Below, in pieces: positions 7,147 to 14,079 of a stretch of 30,292 nt of DNA. The notes beneath the pieces are model-generated. The model did not search any database and was not told the origin of the DNA. It was given only the letters and a program-made list of their open reading frames with translations. The translations under genes and the position numbers were made by a program. Source of the stretch: CANHEE01 sp043777755 (GTDB taxonomy: Bacteria > Bacteroidota > Bacteroidia > Chitinophagales > Saprospiraceae); the NCBI GenBank assembly GCA_043777755.1, contig JAYWHK010000093.1, positions 1 to 30,292 on the forward strand, given 5' to 3'. Position 1 is the first letter of the stretch. Each line of letters begins with the position of its first letter.

Positions 7147-8892
7147 TTAGGCAGGGACTGCCATCTCTGACAGTCCCTGCATTTTTTTCGGGTTGAGGTT
7201 TTCCGAAGGGTTGTGTATAAAATATTGCCATGCGTCGATGACTTCGTGTTCGTAAGGCTCAGGGTCTGCATTTTGAAAACCTTGTGCTTGGTTAAGACAT
7301 TTGTTTTCAGTACACCATTCTACGGTAATTCGGTTTCTTAGAGTACCGTCTTTTTCTACCTGCCGCAAAGACCAAATAGAAGATGTTCCTTTCAAACATT
7401 CGGTATCGTAATCAGCAACACAATGGTCTAAAATCCGACCTTCTCTGTACAATTCTAAGTAATTTTGCAATCGAACGACCTCAAATTCTTGCTCCAAATT
7501 ATTTTTATAATAAAAAATATCTGGAACATTCGGCAAGGCAGGATAGCTCGGCAATGATACTTCTTTCAAAGTCATCATCAAGGCAATCCGAAAATCCAAA
7601 GACTGATCCATGCTTGCATTGGTAGAAAGTTTCAAAGATGAAACAACATTTTCCTGCGTACCAATGCTGATGTTCCATATCAAAACTGACTTATCCAAAG
7701 CACTTTCCAAAGGTGTCATGAAAATAATGTTATTGAAAAAATCAAATGTTAGCTTGCTGCGTTTCGTCAAAAAATCTCGCCAAGAAATGTCGTGAATAGG
7801 TATAAAATTGTTCAATTTTGGCATTTGTTTTAGTACCAACTCTTTATAGCGCAAGACAGATGCAACATTTTTTCCTTTCAAAGAAAGATAAGGCAACAAG
7901 TAACTCAGAAAATAATTGTCTTCGTCGTACTCGTGGCAATAATCGCCTAAAATCGTCACTTTCAAAAAACGAACCGCTTTTCGAGCTTCCTTTTCGTCAA
8001 AATCACCAGAACGCATCAACAAATAAGTGATTTCTTCGACTACTTTTTCGTTTTCGTTAAAGTAGGGAAGTTCTGCCGCCATCAATTTTGCAACTGCATC
8101 ATTTGCGCCCATTCCTTTGGTTTTTGACCAACGAAATGCCTGCATCAAACTGTAGTCTTTTGGTGTGCTGTAAAAATAATACAAAGCGTTTTTAGACATT
8201 TCAAAAGGCAAATAAGCATTTTTACGCAAATTTTCTCCTTGCGCTACCGCAAAATACCAGTTAAAAATAACCAAATCGCTCAATGTCAATTGTTCGATAC
8301 TCTTTTCCGTAAAGCCAACTTTGATAGACAATTCTTTTTCTTCGTAAAAATCCCAATAACGCCATACGTTGCGCAAAGGCAAAGGAACTTCGTATTTTTC
8401 AAACAAAAAAGGAATCAAATCGGAAAAATAATCTTCCAAAACAGGCAATGATTTGTTTCCAATTGCCCAATCTTTAATGTTGCGAACAGCCTTGCTTTCA
8501 TACCAATAAAAAACAGACAAAACATCAGAATAAACGCCGCTATTCTTATAGTTTTCTATCCAAAGTCTGCAAAAATGCTCGTTTATTGCTATTTTTCTGA
8601 GTAGATTTTGTACAAAATCAGCCGAAATACCTCCTTGAATACAGATGTAATCATAGCTTTCAAAAATATGAATCGCAAAAGATTGTTTTTTATCAGAAGT
8701 ATAAGCGGGATATGAGAAATTAGAGTGAATCAAATCATTCACAATAGCAAGTCGCTCTCTGCCGTTTGGCAAAGGCACAAGACCGATATTATCTATGCTT
8801 GCACGATGAAAACAATAGATAATAATAATAAAGTATATAAAAATTAAATAAAACATAGTGTTTTTCGTTGAAAGTCTTTCTTGAAAAGACAT
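7147..8892 (-). CDS. PcfJ-domain protein, orphan
   Basis: 581 aa. The C-terminal region from about 469 to 560 fits the PcfJ-like domain: GRILDHCVADY (486-495), then a strand SIWSLR, RITVEW, and LNQAQGFQNADP around 533-544. PcfJ was named from a conjugative plasmid operon, but the domain is common and of unknown biochemistry; no PcfK partner or conjugation gene is nearby. Residues 60-470 are mostly helical with no motif I recognise. Residues 13-28 are strikingly hydrophobic (MFYLIFIYFIIIIYCF) and encoded by very AT-rich DNA, so either the protein is N-terminally membrane-anchored or the annotated N-terminus is partly non-genic; no later Met is available before about residue 230. ATG at 8890-8892, alternative ATG at 8854-8856. 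The last residues are encoded by a terminator-like hairpin. Confidence 0.75.
   Translation of the reverse strand: MSFQERLSTKNTMFYLIFIYFIIIIYCFHRASIDNIGLVPLPNGRERLAIVNDLIHSNFSYPAYTSDKKQSFAIHIFESYDYICIQGGISADFVQNLLRKIAINEHFCRLWIENYKNSGVYSDVLSVFYWYESKAVRNIKDWAIGNKSLPVLEDYFSDLIPFLFEKYEVPLPLRNVWRYWDFYEEKELSIKVGFTEKSIEQLTLSDLVIFNWYFAVAQGENLRKNAYLPFEMSKNALYYFYSTPKDYSLMQAFRWSKTKGMGANDAVAKLMAAELPYFNENEKVVEEITYLLMRSGDFDEKEARKAVRFLKVTILGDYCHEYDEDNYFLSYLLPYLSLKGKNVASVLRYKELVLKQMPKLNNFIPIHDISWRDFLTKRSKLTFDFFNNIIFMTPLESALDKSVLIWNISIGTQENVVSSLKLSTNASMDQSLDFRIALMMTLKEVSLPSYPALPNVPDIFYYKNNLEQEFEVVRLQNYLELYREGRILDHCVADYDTECLKGTSSIWSLRQVEKDGTLRNRITVEWCTENKCLNQAQGFQNADPEPYEHEVIDAWQYFIHNPSENLNPKKMQGLSEMAVPA
7151..7188 (+). 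terminator. Second plus-strand terminator, embedded in the 3' end of the convergent pcfJ-like gene
   Basis: GCAGGGACTG (7151-7160) and CAGTCCCTGC (7171-7180) form a perfect 10-bp stem with a 10-base loop, followed by A and seven T (7182-7188). It works only in the plus direction: on the minus strand the stem is preceded, not followed, by the homopolymer. It encodes the last ten or so residues of the minus-strand protein. Confidence 0.75.
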
Positions 8893-8958
8893 TTTAAATA
8901 AAATTGGACGAAAAACAACTACAAAGAAGGATAAAAACTAAAAATAAGCGTGTATTAT

Positions 8959-8996
8959 CGCACGTTTGCAGTTGCTTTGAATGACAACTGCGTGCG
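8959..8996. repeat. Strong bulged hairpin (possible repeat element or structured RNA)
   Basis: CGCACG (8959-8964) and CAGTTG (8969-8974) on the left pair with CAACTG (8985-8990) and CGTGCG (8991-8996) on the right: 12 bp in total, interrupted only by a TTTG bulge at 8965-8968, with a 10-base loop. No T tract follows, so it is not a terminator. Confidence 0.6.
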
Positions 8997-9056
8997 CTAA
9001 GGCGGGCGAATTGTCGAGCGTTACATTGTAAAACGAGTGGCACTCCATTCTACACA

Positions 9057-9100
9057 AATCAATCCTATAGGCGAAGCGAATCTGCCTATCTGATTTTTTT
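9057..9100 (+). terminator. Terminator-like hairpin with no gene upstream on its strand
   Basis: ATAGGC (9067-9072) pairs with GCCTAT (9084-9089), and outside it AATCA (9057-9061) pairs with TGATT (9091-9095) across a small internal loop; seven T at 9094-9100. The plus strand has no gene upstream back to the small RNA, so the transcript it would end is unknown. Confidence 0.5.
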
Positions 9101-9333
9101 GTGACATCATGTTGTCGTTAATAAATAATGCTTTCATAATTCTATATTTTTTAAAAATGTAAAAAAATTCATTTCGTTACATCGAGGTTTTGACCTTCAA
9201 ACGTAATTTTTTAATGAAAATGGTTGATATTTTTCGCTATATTTTATCAACACATAAGAGAAACAAAAGGGAATTCACTTTTGTTCCCAAAAGTTTAGAT
9301 TTTTTCAAAAAAATAAAATTCCCTAAAAAACAC

Positions 9334-9360
9334 TTGTTTTGCGTAAAAGGCGTAATTTTG
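9334..9360 (+). promoter_or_regulatory. purK promoter
   Basis: TAATTTTG at 9353-9360 is an exact TAnnTTTG match; TTG at 9334-9336 is 16 bases upstream, slightly short. Predicted start near 9366, so the leader before the ATG at 9375 is under 10 bases. Confidence 0.55.
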
Positions 9361-9374
9361 TAAAATAAATAAAA

Positions 9375-10517
9375 ATGATGCAAAAATTAGCAATTTTAGG
9401 TGGTGGACAGTTGGGTAAAATGCTTTGCATTGCCGCTGCGCCTTTGGATATTCCAATCTATATTTTAGATGAAGATGAAAATTTTCCAGCTGGAAAATTG
9501 TGCGAGCAATTTTTTAAAGGCGATTTTAAAAACTATGACGATGTGTATCGTATTGGTAGTCAAGTAGATGTGATTACGATTGAGATAGAAAATGTCAATA
9601 CAGCAGCGTTGCACCGCTTGGAAAAAGAAGGTAAAAAAATTCATCCTGCGCCTGCGCAATTGAATATTATCAAAGATAAAGGTTTGCAAAAACTATTTTA
9701 CATAGAACACCGTTTGCCAACATCAAATTTTGCGTTGTTTGACGACGAAAACGCAATTCGAGAAGCGGTCAAAAAACAGCAAATAAAATTGCCTTTTGTT
9801 CAAAAAACAAGAGAAGCGGGCTACGACGGCAAAGGTGTTTCTGTCATAAAAACACTTGCAGATTTGGAGTATAAATTGCTTTCGGGCGCATCATTGGTAG
9901 AAGATTTGGTAGAAATTGAAAAAGAATTGGCGGTTGTTGTTGCCCGCAATGAACGTGGAGAAATAAGTGTCTATGATGTTGTCGAAATGGAATTTAATCC
10001 CGTTGCAAACCTTGTAGAATACCTTTTTGCGCCAGCCGACATCAATCGTTTGTTGGCAGCGGAAGCCGAAATTTTAGCAGTAAAAACCATAGAAGCCTTT
10101 GATTTGTGCGGACTTTTGGCGGTTGAAATATTTTTGACAAAAGACAATCGGCTGTTAATCAATGAAGTAGCTCCTCGTCCACACAACAGCGGACACCACA
10201 CAATAGATGCTTGCCAAACTTCTCAATTCCAACAACATTTGCGAGCCGTTTTGAATTTGCCCTTAGGAAGTAGCAAAACGACTACGCCTTCTGTCATGCT
10301 AAATTTGTTGGGCGAAGAAGGTTACAGTGGCATTGTTCATTACGAAGGCATCGAAAAATGCTTGGCAATGGAAGGTGTTTTTATTCATTTGTATGGAAAA
10401 AAAACAACCAAACCTTTTCGCAAAATGGGTCACGTCACAGTGACTGCCGATACGTTAGTGGAAGCAAAGAAAAAAGCAAAAATTGTAAAAAATACGTTGA
10501 AAGTTATCAGTAAATAA
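9375..10517 (+). CDS. purK: 5-(carboxyamino)imidazole ribonucleotide synthase
   Basis: 380 aa, normal family length. It uses ATP and bicarbonate to carboxylate aminoimidazole ribonucleotide to N5-CAIR in purine synthesis. The N-terminus LAILGGGQLGKML (5-17) is the PurK nucleotide-fold signature. The ATP-grasp domain follows: KTREAGYDGKGV for the phosphate/ATP loop, VEDLVEIEKELAVVVARN, and the metal/substrate segment INEVAPRPHNSGHHTIDACQ with its Glu, Asn and Arg. PurE, the mutase for the next step and often adjacent, is not in the window. Two consecutive ATG codons open the gene (9375 and 9378). It ends 12 bases before a convergent HNH nuclease gene with no clear terminator between them. Confidence 0.96.
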   Translation: MMQKLAILGGGQLGKMLCIAAAPLDIPIYILDEDENFPAGKLCEQFFKGDFKNYDDVYRIGSQVDVITIEIENVNTAALHRLEKEGKKIHPAPAQLNIIKDKGLQKLFYIEHRLPTSNFALFDDENAIREAVKKQQIKLPFVQKTREAGYDGKGVSVIKTLADLEYKLLSGASLVEDLVEIEKELAVVVARNERGEISVYDVVEMEFNPVANLVEYLFAPADINRLLAAEAEILAVKTIEAFDLCGLLAVEIFLTKDNRLLINEVAPRPHNSGHHTIDACQTSQFQQHLRAVLNLPLGSSKTTTPSVMLNLLGEEGYSGIVHYEGIEKCLAMEGVFIHLYGKKTTKPFRKMGHVTVTADTLVEAKKKAKIVKNTLKVISK

Positions 10518-10529
10518 AAATGTCATGAA

Positions 10530-11390
10530 TTACCAATTTGCAATCTCTGGTAATGCTGTAAAAATTGCTTGCCATTTTGTATTGACTTTGCTTTCTACCA
10601 TTTTTATAGCGTACCACACTGATTGATGTGCTTGTGTGAGAATATCATTTTTAAAACCGTTTTTGATTAGGTCTTTTTGATCTTGCAACGTTAGTGTTTT
10701 GTTTAAATAATTGTCATGTGGTGTAAGAAGTACTTCGATTTCTTGTGTAGAAGTTGCACTGTGAATTTTTACCAACAAATCCAATCGTTGGTAAATGTAG
10801 GTACTTATGTTTTTACGCCCATGTTTGAGTGTAGCTCTTTCGTTTAAGGCTAAAATTTGTATGGTTTTTTCAGCTTTATGTAGATTGTTAGTTGTTAAAT
10901 CGTCCAAAATTTCAAAAGTAAAATCTTGCATATTCAAAATCATAAAATCGCATGGATTTTCCGTTCTGGCATTGATTAGCGCATTGATCTTGAAAGACGG
11001 TTCTTGTCCACGAGTAGTCAAATGAAGGTTTCCTATACCATCAAGCACAAAACATTTGTCTAATTTATAAGCAGAATTACATTGTTTGCAAGCTAAAAGA
11101 TAGTTTTCCCATTTGAAAGTTGATTCTGGGAAAAAAGATTTTGGGTCAATGTGTTCAATATCGTTGGCTTCATTTTGTTCGCAATAATTACAAATCTCTA
11201 CTGAAACGCAAAGTTTTAGTAGTTTTTCTTTTACTTCTGAAAATTCTTTTTTAGGTTTAGATTTCCAAAGAGATTTTGCTTTTTTTGCCTTTGCAGTAAA
11301 AGAAGTTTTTTTATCAATCAAGGATTGTAAATCAGCCAATTTTTTTACCGTTTCGTCAGAAAGGTTTTGATTAGAAGCCAGTTGGAGCAT
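10530..11390 (-). CDS. HNH endonuclease, PtuB-like partner of the upstream ATPase (Septu-type candidate)
   Basis: 286 aa. A Lys-rich helical N-terminus (1-60) precedes a treble-clef HNH core: C67-x2-C70, DIEHIDPKSFFPES with H80, then FKWENYLLACKQCN with N96, C101, C104 and N105. The helical C-terminal half has no motif I know. HNH enzymes of this kind are DNA nucleases; the combination 'CNYCEQ...IEHIDPKS...WENYLLACKQCN' resembles PtuB and the related TIGR02646 group. Its start codon lies inside the 3' end of the ATPase gene (20-base overlap), showing tight coupling. In Septu, PtuA ATPase and PtuB nuclease form one anti-phage complex. Family assignment is by motif and gene pairing; defence activity is inference. 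Confidence 0.8.
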   Translation of the reverse strand: MLQLASNQNLSDETVKKLADLQSLIDKKTSFTAKAKKAKSLWKSKPKKEFSEVKEKLLKLCVSVEICNYCEQNEANDIEHIDPKSFFPESTFKWENYLLACKQCNSAYKLDKCFVLDGIGNLHLTTRGQEPSFKINALINARTENPCDFMILNMQDFTFEILDDLTTNNLHKAEKTIQILALNERATLKHGRKNISTYIYQRLDLLVKIHSATSTQEIEVLLTPHDNYLNKTLTLQDQKDLIKNGFKNDILTQAHQSVWYAIKMVESKVNTKWQAIFTALPEIANW

Positions 11391-12570
11391 CGGTTGATAG
11401 TATTTTTTGAAGTTGAAGTTTTTCGTTTTGTTCTTCTATACTGAGTTTTCCTAAAGCAGATTTAATATTAAGTTTTCCCAAACGATTGAGTTTTTGCTCA
11501 GATTTTTCAGAACGCACTACATTTTGTCCAAAAACCTCCGTTCCATAAGCATCTAAAATGTTACCGAACACCAATCTATCTTTTTCTATACCAGTAATTT
11601 CACCAGAAGTTTCATCGCTGTTTGGAGTAGCCAATCGCCAAATAGTTCCATTTTCACAAGCACGACAAACCAACGGGCTATGCGTGGTAACAATAAATTG
11701 TATATTAGGGAAATATTTTGTGAACCATTGTCCTATCCGAACTTGCCAAGTTGGATGTAAATGAGCGTCAATTTCGTCTATCAATACAATACCTTCTGAG
11801 GCAATTGAATATTCTCTTTTTGCAAAATTTTTAAATACTTCGTCAGGATCAAAAGTCTTGATCAATTGGCGAATCAACTCAAAAGTCAAACTTAAAATAG
11901 ACTGATAACCATCACTCATTTCTTTGATGTTGATTTCATTATCTTGCTCGTCTTGGAAAAATACACCTTTTGAATTTATTGTTTTTAGAGTAATTCCATT
12001 TTGCAATAAATCACCTTGATTCATCAAATCACGTAGATAATCCAATATTTTCCCAGCTTGTTGATTTCCTTCTAAGCGTTGATAATCAAGATTTTGTAGC
12101 CAAGAGAGAGATTCTGTCAAGTTGGCATTGTCATCAAAAAGGGAACGGAAGTTTTCTATAATCGGACTATCTGAATTTCCATTTTCTTTTTGATTAAAAC
12201 GGCGAAATGGACCAAAACCTACGATGAATACTTTTACTTTTGACTTTTCTAAAACCAACTCTTTTTTATTGGTGTCAAAAGGAGTTCCCATTACTAAACG
12301 ACCATCATTGTGAATCATAAAAGATGCAAATTCTTCTTGGTACTTATACATAACAAGTCTAAAAAGAGATTCTTCGCCTTGTTTTCTTTGTAATTTATTA
12401 TAATGTACGTTGGTTACAGGTATCATTGACATCACAATTCCTTTCAGCACACTTGACTTACCACTTCCATTATCACCAATCAAAACGTGCCAACCTACCG
12501 CCTTCGGAAAAGTCATTTCCAAAGAATCAATGGAGCGAATATTTTTTATGGTAATTTCTTTGATATACAT
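11371..12570 (-). CDS. ABC/SMC-type AAA ATPase, PtuA-like (Septu-type candidate)
   Basis: 399 aa from the chosen start. Motifs in order: MYIKEITIKNIRSI opening strand, Walker A IGDNGSGKSS (31-40, K38), an ABC-like signature MSDGYQS (218-224), Walker B IVLIDEID (D265, E266) with the D-loop AHLHP, and the switch histidine in TTHSPL (H297). This is the domain order of the OLD/SMC-like ATPases found in phage-defence pairs. An in-frame ATG 28 codons further upstream (12654) exists, but it overlaps the preceding epimerase gene, adds a non-conserved stretch, and lies upstream of a good -7 box; I therefore start at 12568-12570, where the conserved fold begins. Followed by the HNH nuclease with 20 bases of overlap. 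Confidence 0.85.
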   Translation of the reverse strand: MYIKEITIKNIRSIDSLEMTFPKAVGWHVLIGDNGSGKSSVLKGIVMSMIPVTNVHYNKLQRKQGEESLFRLVMYKYQEEFASFMIHNDGRLVMGTPFDTNKKELVLEKSKVKVFIVGFGPFRRFNQKENGNSDSPIIENFRSLFDDNANLTESLSWLQNLDYQRLEGNQQAGKILDYLRDLMNQGDLLQNGITLKTINSKGVFFQDEQDNEINIKEMSDGYQSILSLTFELIRQLIKTFDPDEVFKNFAKREYSIASEGIVLIDEIDAHLHPTWQVRIGQWFTKYFPNIQFIVTTHSPLVCRACENGTIWRLATPNSDETSGEITGIEKDRLVFGNILDAYGTEVFGQNVVRSEKSEQKLNRLGKLNIKSALGKLSIEEQNEKLQLQKILSTDAPTGF

Positions 12571-12589
12571 AAATTGAATTTTATAAAAG

Positions 12590-12597
12590 CAAAAGTA
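12590..12597 (-). promoter_or_regulatory. Promoter -7 box of the ATPase/HNH pair
   Basis: Minus-strand TACTTTTG matches TAnnTTTG and ends 19 bases before the chosen ATG. It supports the pair being its own transcription unit, separate from the epimerase gene that stops at 12629. No clear -33 TTG. Confidence 0.5.
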
Positions 12598-12628
12598 AAT
12601 TCTTTTTTTTATTTTTAAACTAAAAGCA

Positions 12629-13549
12629 TCATATTTCTCTAAACAACACATCATTAAACGCCATTTCTAAAACAGGATATTGAAATACGAAGCCTTGTTG
12701 TTCTATTTTTGCAGAAGAAACGATGGAGGAGGTAAGTACAATATCCGCCATTTCGCCCATAATCAAACGCATCATAAATGTCGGAACGGGTGCTAAAATC
12801 GTAAATTTGGGATAGCATTTTCTCAATGTTTTGCTAAATTCTTTGTTGGAAGAAGGATTTGGTGCAACGGCATTGAATGTGCCAGTCATGTCATCATCTT
12901 CGAGTCCACGAAGTATCATATTGCAAATATCGTCAATATGAATCCAGCTAAAATATTGTCGTCCATTTCCAAAATAGCTACACAAACCAAAGCGCATAGG
13001 TTTTATTGTTTCGACCAATGCTCCACCTTGCGTAGAAAGCACAATGCCAATACGGTATATTACAGTTCTGATATTTTCGTTAGAAAAAATCTGTGCAGCA
13101 TTTTCCCAGGCAGTACAACTTTCGCTCAAAAAGCCTTTGCCTGCTTCATCTTCTTCATCTAAAATCTCGTTTCCTCTGTCACCATAATAACCAATTGCGG
13201 AAGCGGAGAGGTAGGCTTTTGGAAAATGATTAAGGCGTTTGCAGGTGTCAAAAAGTAAAGCGGCACTTTGTGTACGGCTTTCTATGATGTGCTTTTTGCG
13301 TTCTTCCGACCAGCGTTTGTCAGCAATGCCTGCACCAGCGAGATTGATGATGTAATCGGCTCTTAAGATGGCATTTTCATCAATTGTTCCTTGTTCGACA
13401 TTCCATTCATAGACTGGAATGTTGCCATTTTTATGTTTTTTACGGCTTAAAAGCATTACACGATAGCCGTTTTGAGTTAAGATTTGGCAAAGCCTATCTC
13501 CAATAAGTCCTGTTCCGCCAGCAATCAGGACGGATTCTCCTTGTTCCAT
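12629..13549 (-). CDS. TIGR01777-family NAD-dependent epimerase (SDR39U1/YfcH type)
   Basis: 306 aa, usual length for the family. The Rossmann start is VLIAGGTGLIGDRL with GGTGLIG at 11-17; NLAGAGI (69-75) and DKRWSEERKKHIIESR are diagnostic of this extended short-chain dehydrogenase group. LSASAIGYYGDRG (114-126) supplies the Ser and Tyr of the active site. The C-terminal section VPTFMMRLIMGEMADIVLTSS followed by GFVFQYPVLEMAFNDVL matches the DUF1731 end. Members are broadly conserved but their substrate is not established. ATG 13547-13549. Divergent from tsaE across 107 bases that hold an AT-rich inverted repeat. Confidence 0.93.
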   Translation of the reverse strand: MEQGESVLIAGGTGLIGDRLCQILTQNGYRVMLLSRKKHKNGNIPVYEWNVEQGTIDENAILRADYIINLAGAGIADKRWSEERKKHIIESRTQSAALLFDTCKRLNHFPKAYLSASAIGYYGDRGNEILDEEDEAGKGFLSESCTAWENAAQIFSNENIRTVIYRIGIVLSTQGGALVETIKPMRFGLCSYFGNGRQYFSWIHIDDICNMILRGLEDDDMTGTFNAVAPNPSSNKEFSKTLRKCYPKFTILAPVPTFMMRLIMGEMADIVLTSSIVSSAKIEQQGFVFQYPVLEMAFNDVLFREI

Positions 13550-13573
13550 GAAGTTGATTTTGTGAAAAATTAA

Positions 13574-13602
13574 GCTAAATTAGAATAAAAGCTAATTTTA
13601 GC
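13574..13602. repeat. AT-rich inverted repeat between divergent genes
   Basis: GCTAAATTAG (13574-13583) and CTAATTTTAGC (13592-13602) are complementary except for one bulged base, with an 8-base loop. It lies between the divergent epimerase gene and tsaE and could be an operator or chance AT-rich structure. Confidence 0.4.
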
Positions 13603-13644
13603 CTAATTTTTGAATAACTTTTTTAAAAAAATTAAAAAAAAAGC

Positions 13645-13652
13645 GAACTTTG
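13645..13652 (+). promoter_or_regulatory. Probable tsaE promoter implying a leaderless mRNA
   Basis: GAACTTTG differs from TAnnTTTG at the first base only and ends four bases before the ATG at 13657, so the transcript would begin at or next to the start codon. Confidence 0.4.
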
Positions 13653-13656
13653 CGGC

Positions 13657-14079
13657 ATGGAAATAACAATTCATCATCAGAACGACCTAAAAAAGGTTGT
13701 CAATGCCTTATTAGATTTTGCCGAAGGTAGAAAAAAAATTATCCTTAATGCACCGATGGGCGCAGGAAAAACGACTTTTACCAATGCTTTTTGCAAAGCT
13801 ATGGGTGTAGAAAGTCATACGTCGAGTCCTACTTTTTCTTTAGTCAATGAATATAATTATGAAAAAAATGGTCAAAAAGGTTTAATTCGTCATTTGGATT
13901 TGTACCGTTTGAAAAATGCACAAGAAGCACTTGACATTGGCATTGAAGATTTTCTTTATGATGCACATTATACTTTTATTGAATGGCCTGATGTCGTTTT
14001 GGAATTTTTACCAGAAGACATCATTGAGATTCATATAGAAGCCTTAGACGAAAATAGTCGCCGTTTTGTGATTGTTTGA
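13657..14079 (+). CDS. tsaE: tRNA threonylcarbamoyladenosine biosynthesis ATPase TsaE
   Basis: 140 aa, normal length. Walker A lies in NAPMGAGKTTFTNAF (GAGKT at 35-39); SPTFSLVNEY (57-66), HLDLYRL (79-85) and FIEWPD (107-112) are the characteristic TsaE signatures. With TsaB and TsaD it completes the universal t6A37 modification of ANN-decoding tRNAs. Those partners are outside the window. The final 59 bases overlap, in antisense, the 3' end of the neighbouring Rpn-type nuclease gene. Confidence 0.95.
   Translation: MEITIHHQNDLKKVVNALLDFAEGRKKIILNAPMGAGKTTFTNAFCKAMGVESHTSSPTFSLVNEYNYEKNGQKGLIRHLDLYRLKNAQEALDIGIEDFLYDAHYTFIEWPDVVLEFLPEDIIEIHIEALDENSRRFVIV

Larger units (their letters stand above)
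8893..9374. other. Gene-free 482-bp region with several hairpins
   Basis: No credible gene on either strand. Bases 8945-9095 are visibly richer in G+C than the flanks and hold two hairpins described separately. Bases 9100-9250 are plain AT-rich DNA. AGGGAATT (9268-9275) is repeated inverted as AATTCCCT (9317-9324), and GGGAA/TTCCC forms a small local hairpin near 9269-9287. The purK promoter lies at the right end. Confidence 0.6.

Noticed and set aside
12571..12654. Upstream ATG extending the PtuA-like ATPase by 28 residues
   Set aside because: It overlaps the preceding gene, adds Cys/Lys-rich non-conserved sequence and lies upstream of a good -7 box, so the ATG at 12570 is better.
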